Below are positions 59,858 through 64,000 of a stretch of 64,000 nucleotides of DNA, piece after piece. Position numbers and translations under genes: made by a program. How positions within the stretch are numbered: position 1 is the first letter of the stretch; each line of letters starts with the position of its first letter. The notes below the pieces were generated by a model. That model was not told where the DNA came from. It did no database searches and saw nothing but the letters and a program-made list of their open reading frames with translations. The stretch lies in contig NZ_MTAZ01000049.1 of NCBI RefSeq assembly GCF_002150785.1, forward strand, positions 1 through 64,000. Reading direction: 5' to 3'. This DNA is from Arenibacter amylolyticus. GTDB taxonomy: Bacteria > Bacteroidota > Bacteroidia > Flavobacteriales > Flavobacteriaceae.

Positions 59858-62179
59858 TTGGAGAAGTATTTAAATGAGTTGAATGAGGCCCAAAAAGCCC
59901 CTGTCCTTCATAAAGATGGACCCTTAATGGTGATTGCAGGTGCTGGCTCGGGAAAGACAAGGGTACTTACCTATCGCATTGCCTATCTTATGAATCAGGG
60001 GGTAGATGCGTTTAATATTTTATCCCTAACCTTTACCAATAAGGCAGCACGGGAAATGAAGAGTCGTATTTCCCAAATTGTAGGTTCGTCCGAAGCAAAA
60101 AACTTGATGATGGGTACCTTCCACTCGGTTTTTGCAAAGCTTTTACGTTTCGACGGTGATAAACTGGGTTACCCAAGTAATTTTACGATTTACGATACCC
60201 AAGATTCCCAGCGACTTATCGCTGCAATCATTAAAGAGATGGGATTAGACAGGGATATTTATAAGTATAAACAGGTGCAGAATAGGATATCCTCCTATAA
60301 AAACAGCCTAATTACCGTAAAGGCATATTATAATAATCCCGATCTGATGGAGGCCGATGCTATGGCCAAGCGGCCGCGTATGGGAGAGATATATCAGAAT
60401 TATGTGGATCGATGCTTTAAGGCTGGGGCCATGGATTTTGATGACTTATTATTGCGTACCAATGAGTTGCTTACCCGATTCCCCGAAGTGCTGTCTAAAT
60501 ACCAGAATAGGTTTCGGTATATATTGGTAGATGAGTACCAGGATACCAATCACTCCCAGTATTTGATCATTAAAGCCCTATCCGATAAATTTCAAAATAT
60601 ATGTGTGGTAGGAGACGATGCCCAAAGTATTTATTCCTTTAGGGGGGCCAACATTAGTAACATCCTTAACTTCCAGAAGGATTACGACAATGTGGGCATG
60701 TACCGATTGGAGCAGAATTATAGGTCTACCAAAAATATTGTAAATGCCGCCAACTCCATCATTGCCAATAACAAGAATCAATTGGAGAAAGTGGTATGGA
60801 CGTCTAATGACGACGGACCCTTGATAAAGGTGCATCAAAGCCCCACCGATGCGGAGGAAGGTAGGTTTGTAGCTGGCTCTATTTTTGAGCATAAAATGCA
60901 AGAGCAGCTGCCTAATGGGCATTTTGCAGTACTATATAGAACCAACTCCCAATCCAGGGCTATTGAAGACGCTCTTAGAAAAAGGGATATTCCTTATAGA
61001 ATTTATGGAGGGCTCTCCTTTTATCAGCGTAAAGAGATAAAAGATGTACTGTCCTATTTGCGTTTGGTAATAAACCCTAAGGACGAAGAGGCTATAAAGC
61101 GGGTCATTAACTTTCCAGCTAGGGGGATAGGTCAAAGTACGATGGATAAACTCACCGTGGCCGCCAATCACTATAACCGATCCATTTTTGAGGTTATAGA
61201 GCATCTAGATCGTATAAATCTAAAGATAAATTCTGGGACAAAGAGAAAATTGGCCGATTTTGTGAGCATGATTAAAAGCTTTCAAATAATGAACGAGAGC
61301 GAGGATGCTTTTGTATTGGCAGAAAATGTAGCTAAAAAAACTGGTCTCTTGCTAGAGTATAAAAAAGACGGTACTCCAGAGGGAATCGGTAAAATGGAAA
61401 ACATTGAAGAGCTGCTGAACGGTATTAAAGATTTTGTAGAGGGTCAGAAAGAAGTAGCCGATGCCAAGGGAGATCTAGGGGAGTTTTTGGAAGATGTAGC
61501 CTTGGCGACCGATTTGGATAAGGATACTGGTGATGATGATAGGGTGGCATTAATGACCATACATCTCGCCAAAGGATTGGAGTTTCCGTATGTGTATATT
61601 GTAGGAATGGAGGAAGATCTTTTCCCTTCCGCCATGAGTATGAGTACTAGGAGTGAGTTAGAAGAGGAGCGTAGATTGTTTTATGTAGCCCTTACCAGAG
61701 CAGAGAAGCAGGCTTATCTCACCTTTACCCAGAACCGATACCGTTGGGGGAAGTTAATAGATGCAGAGCCAAGTAGATTTATTGAGGAGATAGACGAGAA
61801 GTATGTGGAGAACTTAACTCCCATTAAAAGTAATAGGTATACCCCGTTAATAGATGTTGATATTTTTGGGGATGTGGATAAAAGTAAATTGCGCCAGCAT
61901 AAGCCGGTGCAGGGGACTCCGCCAAAAGGGAATGCTCCCAATGAGAACCAATTGCGCAAGCTACGCAAGTTAAAACCAACGTTAGACGTCCCTGTAGGAA
62001 ACACCAATCAGGTAGATCCTGGGCTGGTAGAGGGGGCAAGGGTAAACCATACCAGGTTTGGTAGGGGGCAGGTTATTAAAATAGAAGGAGTTGGCAATGA
62101 TAAAAAGGCAGAAATAAAGTTTGATAAGGGCGATGTAAAAAAGCTGCTGCTCCGTTTTGCTAAGTTAGAATTACTTTAA
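59858..62179 (+). CDS. UvrD/PcrA family DNA helicase
   Basis: 773 residues, superfamily 1A. Q motif LNEAQKAPV, Walker A VIAGAGSGKTRVLTYRIAYL, motif Ia LTFTNKAAREMKSRI, motif II YILVDEYQDTNHSQY, motif III VVGDDAQSIYSFRGAN, motif IV LEQNYRST, motif V MTIHLAKGLEFPYVYIVG and motif VI EERRLFYVALTRAEKQAYL are all present. The C-terminus has the PcrA Tudor-like domain (VNHTRFGRGQVIKIEG). It unwinds DNA in repair and replication restart. The start is TTG at 59858, giving MEKYLNELNEAQ; no ATG fits. Confidence 0.95.
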   Translation: MEKYLNELNEAQKAPVLHKDGPLMVIAGAGSGKTRVLTYRIAYLMNQGVDAFNILSLTFTNKAAREMKSRISQIVGSSEAKNLMMGTFHSVFAKLLRFDGDKLGYPSNFTIYDTQDSQRLIAAIIKEMGLDRDIYKYKQVQNRISSYKNSLITVKAYYNNPDLMEADAMAKRPRMGEIYQNYVDRCFKAGAMDFDDLLLRTNELLTRFPEVLSKYQNRFRYILVDEYQDTNHSQYLIIKALSDKFQNICVVGDDAQSIYSFRGANISNILNFQKDYDNVGMYRLEQNYRSTKNIVNAANSIIANNKNQLEKVVWTSNDDGPLIKVHQSPTDAEEGRFVAGSIFEHKMQEQLPNGHFAVLYRTNSQSRAIEDALRKRDIPYRIYGGLSFYQRKEIKDVLSYLRLVINPKDEEAIKRVINFPARGIGQSTMDKLTVAANHYNRSIFEVIEHLDRINLKINSGTKRKLADFVSMIKSFQIMNESEDAFVLAENVAKKTGLLLEYKKDGTPEGIGKMENIEELLNGIKDFVEGQKEVADAKGDLGEFLEDVALATDLDKDTGDDDRVALMTIHLAKGLEFPYVYIVGMEEDLFPSAMSMSTRSELEEERRLFYVALTRAEKQAYLTFTQNRYRWGKLIDAEPSRFIEEIDEKYVENLTPIKSNRYTPLIDVDIFGDVDKSKLRQHKPVQGTPPKGNAPNENQLRKLRKLKPTLDVPVGNTNQVDPGLVEGARVNHTRFGRGQVIKIEGVGNDKKAEIKFDKGDVKKLLLRFAKLELL

Positions 62180-62190
62180 TCCATTGCTGT

Positions 62191-62216
62191 TAGACCTCGC
62201 TTTTTAGGTCTTCTTC
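62191..62216 (+). terminator. Short hairpin terminator after the helicase gene
   Basis: AGACCT and AGGTCT form a 6-bp stem with an 8-base loop, followed by TCTTC. Moderate match to a rho-independent terminator. Confidence 0.5.
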
Positions 62217-62259
62217 GGGGAAAAAGCTGCTTTTAGAAAATAACGCTGTATATTAATAT

Positions 62260-62301
62260 TTCCCCATGAGAGAGTACAGCTGGTACGACTCTCGTGGGGA
62301 A
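62260..62301. repeat. Long two-step hairpin flanked by a 9-bp direct repeat
   Basis: TTCCCCATGAGAG pairs with CTCTCGTGGGGAA (13 bp, one G-T pair), and inside it GTAC pairs with GTAC around AGCTG. The same AACGCTGTA occurs before it (62242-62250) and at its end (62300-62308). There is no T-run on either side. It lies in the 420 bp between the helicase and tsaC genes; the rest of that gap shows nothing else. Confidence 0.6.
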
Positions 62302-62601
62302 CGCTGTAGGTGTTTATGTTCTAATTTTTTAGCAGCCACTACTTTTAAATGGGGTGGTTATATAAGCAGGCAATAAATAAGAGGTAAAGGGCGGATGTAT
62401 ATTTGAGAGTTTAGGCATTGTCCCTTTTATGAGGCCTTCGCAATGCTATGGAATCCAATTCCTAGTATTGGTAGCATCCTGTGGCACCAAGTGGGAGTCA
62501 TGCTCAGGTATATACCACTGGTTAGGGATGTTAGAACACATCACTGGTCTATATTTAAATTAATTATCTTTATAAACCAAAACGTCTATTCTAATTTTAA
62601 T

Positions 62602-63222
62602 ATGTCTGAATTCATTAAAATTTACCCAGAGAATCCCAATCCTAGGGAAATTAACAAGGTAGTGAAGGTGCTTCGCAAAGGAGGCTTAATTATTTATCCA
62701 ACGGATACTGTTTATGGTTTGGGGTGTGATATTACCAATACCAAAGCTTTGGAAAAGATTGCCTGGATAAAGGGGGTGAAATTGGCCAAGGCAAATTGGT
62801 CTTTTATCTGTGCGGATTTAAGCAATATGTCAGACTATGTCAGGCAAATTGATACCGCTACCTTCAAGATACTAAAAAGGGCATTGCCTGGTCCGTATAC
62901 CTTTATTTTACCAGGGAACAATAGCCTGCCAAAGGCTTTTAAGAATAAGAAAACAGTGGGGATTAGGGTTCCAGACAACTCCATAGCTAGGACTCTAGTG
63001 GAGGCTCTAGGCAACCCAATAGTTTCTACCTCTATTAGGGATGAAGATACGCTATTAGAGTATACCACCGATCCAGAACTGATTTTTGAAAAGTGGAAGA
63101 ACCTAGTGGATATTGTTATAGACGGAGGTTATGGGGACAACGTAGCTTCTACAGTAATAGATTTATCCCAAGACGAACCAATTATCGTTAGGGAAGGAAA
63201 GGGGAGTTTAGATGTTTTATAA
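62602..63222 (+). CDS. L-threonylcarbamoyladenylate synthase (Sua5/YciO/YrdC)
   Basis: 206 residues from the ATG at 62602 (MSEFIKIYPENPNPREI). The frame runs up to 62443, but the extra 53 codons look non-coding and the family starts here. Motifs: GLIIYPTDTVYGLGCDI for nucleotide binding, LAKANWSFICADLSNMSDYV in place of the K-P-L/M-S loop, LPGPYTFILPG and VGIRVPDNSIA. The enzyme makes threonylcarbamoyl-AMP for the t6A base at position 37 of tRNAs reading ANN codons. A YciO-like role without proven t6A activity remains possible. Confidence 0.88.
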   Translation: MSEFIKIYPENPNPREINKVVKVLRKGGLIIYPTDTVYGLGCDITNTKALEKIAWIKGVKLAKANWSFICADLSNMSDYVRQIDTATFKILKRALPGPYTFILPGNNSLPKAFKNKKTVGIRVPDNSIARTLVEALGNPIVSTSIRDEDTLLEYTTDPELIFEKWKNLVDIVIDGGYGDNVASTVIDLSQDEPIIVREGKGSLDVL

Positions 63223-63357
63223 GTGGTGGCGCTTGGTGGTTTCTTTTGCTATCAACAGCCGTTAATTTTAGTGTCTACTTCTGTTGGGTACGGTGTCATA
63301 TAATTAATTAAGTGGGAGGTATATTTTTCAGCTTGAACTAATCAAAATAATAGTCAA

Positions 63358-63387
63358 AAAAAAAGCGACCAATTTGGTCGCTTTTTA
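63358..63387. terminator. Bidirectional hairpin terminator
   Basis: AAAAAGCGACCAA and TTGGTCGCTTTTT form a near-perfect stem with A- and T-runs on the two sides, between the convergent tsaC-like and OmpA-like genes. Confidence 0.88.
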
Positions 63388-63405
63388 ATTTTATAACTAT
63401 TCTGC

Positions 63406-64000
63406 TTAGTTAATTGCAGGATCTTTCATTCCTTCTTCGATCATGCTATAGAACTGATCAATTTTTGGAAGTACTACTATACGAGTTCTTCTGTTCTTGG
63501 CATTATCAGTAGCTGATACAGGTAGGTACTGAGATCTACCAGCAGCAGTCATACGTTTTGGGTCTACGTTGTAATCGTTCTGTAGGATACGTACAACAGA
63601 GGTAGCACGCTTAACACTTAAGTCCCAGTTATCCAATAACACACCACTTCTGTAAGAGCGAGGGTCAGTATGTCCTTCAACCATAAACTCAAAATCTGGC
63701 TTATTGTTTACTACCTGAGCAACTTTTCCTAATACTTCTTTAGCTTTGTTGGTAACGGTATAGCTTCCGCTTCTAAACAATAGCTTGTCTGAAATAGAAA
63801 CAAATACAACTCCTTTTTCAACACTGATTTCGATATCCTCATCATCCAAGTTTCCAAGAACACCTTTTAAGCTTTGTACCAAGGCAAGGTTCACAGAATC
63901 CCTTCTTGTAAGTGCGTCGTTTAATTTTCTAATAGTAAGATCTTTTTCCCTTAAGCTCTCCAAAGATCTCTCTAAGTTATCGGCTCCTTTAGTAGTAAGG
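63406..64000 (-). CDS. OmpA family protein, C-terminal part (5' end outside window)
   Basis: The frame stays open to the window edge, so the gene continues beyond 64000; any start codon inside is internal. The visible 198 residues begin with a coiled-coil region (NLERSLESLREKDLTIRKLNDAL) and then an OmpA C-terminal domain with VEGHTDPRSYRS, DNWDLSVKRATSVVRIL, RMTAAGRSQYLPV and TDNAKNRRTRIVV. The Asp and Arg that bind diaminopimelate are present, so it should anchor to peptidoglycan in the periplasm. It is a paralogue of the gene at 57225. Confidence 0.9.
   Translation of the reverse strand, partial: LTTKGADNLERSLESLREKDLTIRKLNDALTRRDSVNLALVQSLKGVLGNLDDEDIEISVEKGVVFVSISDKLLFRSGSYTVTNKAKEVLGKVAQVVNNKPDFEFMVEGHTDPRSYRSGVLLDNWDLSVKRATSVVRILQNDYNVDPKRMTAAGRSQYLPVSATDNAKNRRTRIVVLPKIDQFYSMIEEGMKDPAIN

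Noticed and set aside
62443-62601. N-terminal extension of the Sua5/TsaC protein
   Set aside because: The 53 extra codons have no similarity to the family, and the standard start falls at the ATG 62602.
1-64000. CRISPR arrays, insertion sequences, integrases, prophage or rRNA genes
   Set aside because: No regularly spaced repeats, transposase, integrase or rRNA sequence seen in any frame or on either strand.

Overview
The window is a piece of a low-GC Bacteroidota chromosome, most likely from a marine Flavobacteriaceae member. The signs are a type IX secretion sorting domain on the first protein, a SusC/TonB-type receptor with a carboxypeptidase-regulatory N-domain, a bacillithiol gene (bshB1), a fused CcsBA cytochrome c assembly protein, and promoters of the Bacteroidota form TTTG-N19-TAnnTTTG (clearest at tRNA-His). 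Most of the window is housekeeping DNA. One 21 kb block (about 5.7-26.7 kb) is a biosynthetic island.

Layout. 1-5.6 kb: end of a secreted protein, a PurD-like ATP-grasp enzyme, a GNAT, an MFS exporter, a PhnA-like protein and a hypothetical gene. 5.7-26.7 kb: nonribosomal peptide island. Its left arm (minus strand) holds, in transcription order, a PltE-like prolyl-carrier dehydrogenase, a stand-alone prolyl-type adenylase, a stand-alone carrier protein and a 1382-residue NRPS, followed by a TonB-dependent receptor. The middle has a broken membrane-protein gene and an ornithine cyclodeaminase. The right arm (plus strand) holds a HupE/UreJ-like membrane protein, an NRPS (C-A), a free methyltransferase, an NRPS (rest of A-PCP-TE-E) and an Sfp-type phosphopantetheinyl transferase. 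26.8-33 kb: small genes, then a photolyase-SDR-SRPBCC operon. 33-42 kb: DUF2911, sodium symporter with an overlooked 33-residue membrane peptide, PIG-L deacetylase, MscS, Maf, KdsC-like phosphatase, DUF2520. 42-50 kb: ccsBA, a Cys/Met PLP enzyme, bshB1, an orphan TPR histidine kinase, tRNA-His. 50-64 kb: recG, an M1 peptidase-patatin-patatin operon, two related OmpA-like genes, an M20 amidohydrolase, a UvrD/PcrA helicase and a Sua5/TsaC enzyme.

The island. Read as a pathway, ornithine cyclodeaminase makes L-proline, the adenylase loads it on the free carrier, and the dehydrogenase oxidises it to a pyrrole-2-carbonyl starter. The first NRPS module then adds an amino acid whose pocket residues read D-L-T-K-I-G-E-V-G-K, an asparagine-type code. 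Inside this A domain, between motifs A8 and A10, sits a complete PP-loop ATPase of the N-acetyl-sugar amidotransferase (WbpG-like) family. The second module's A domain is broken at the same point, but into separate genes, and a guanidinoacetate-methyltransferase-like gene occupies the gap. The third protein restores the end of the A domain and carries PCP, a cysteine-nucleophile-type TE and, unusually after the TE, an epimerisation domain. The product may be an amidine- or thioamide-bearing, methylated pyrrolyl peptide; this is inference. The TonB receptor and HupE-like protein at the two edges make a metal-binding role possible but unproven.
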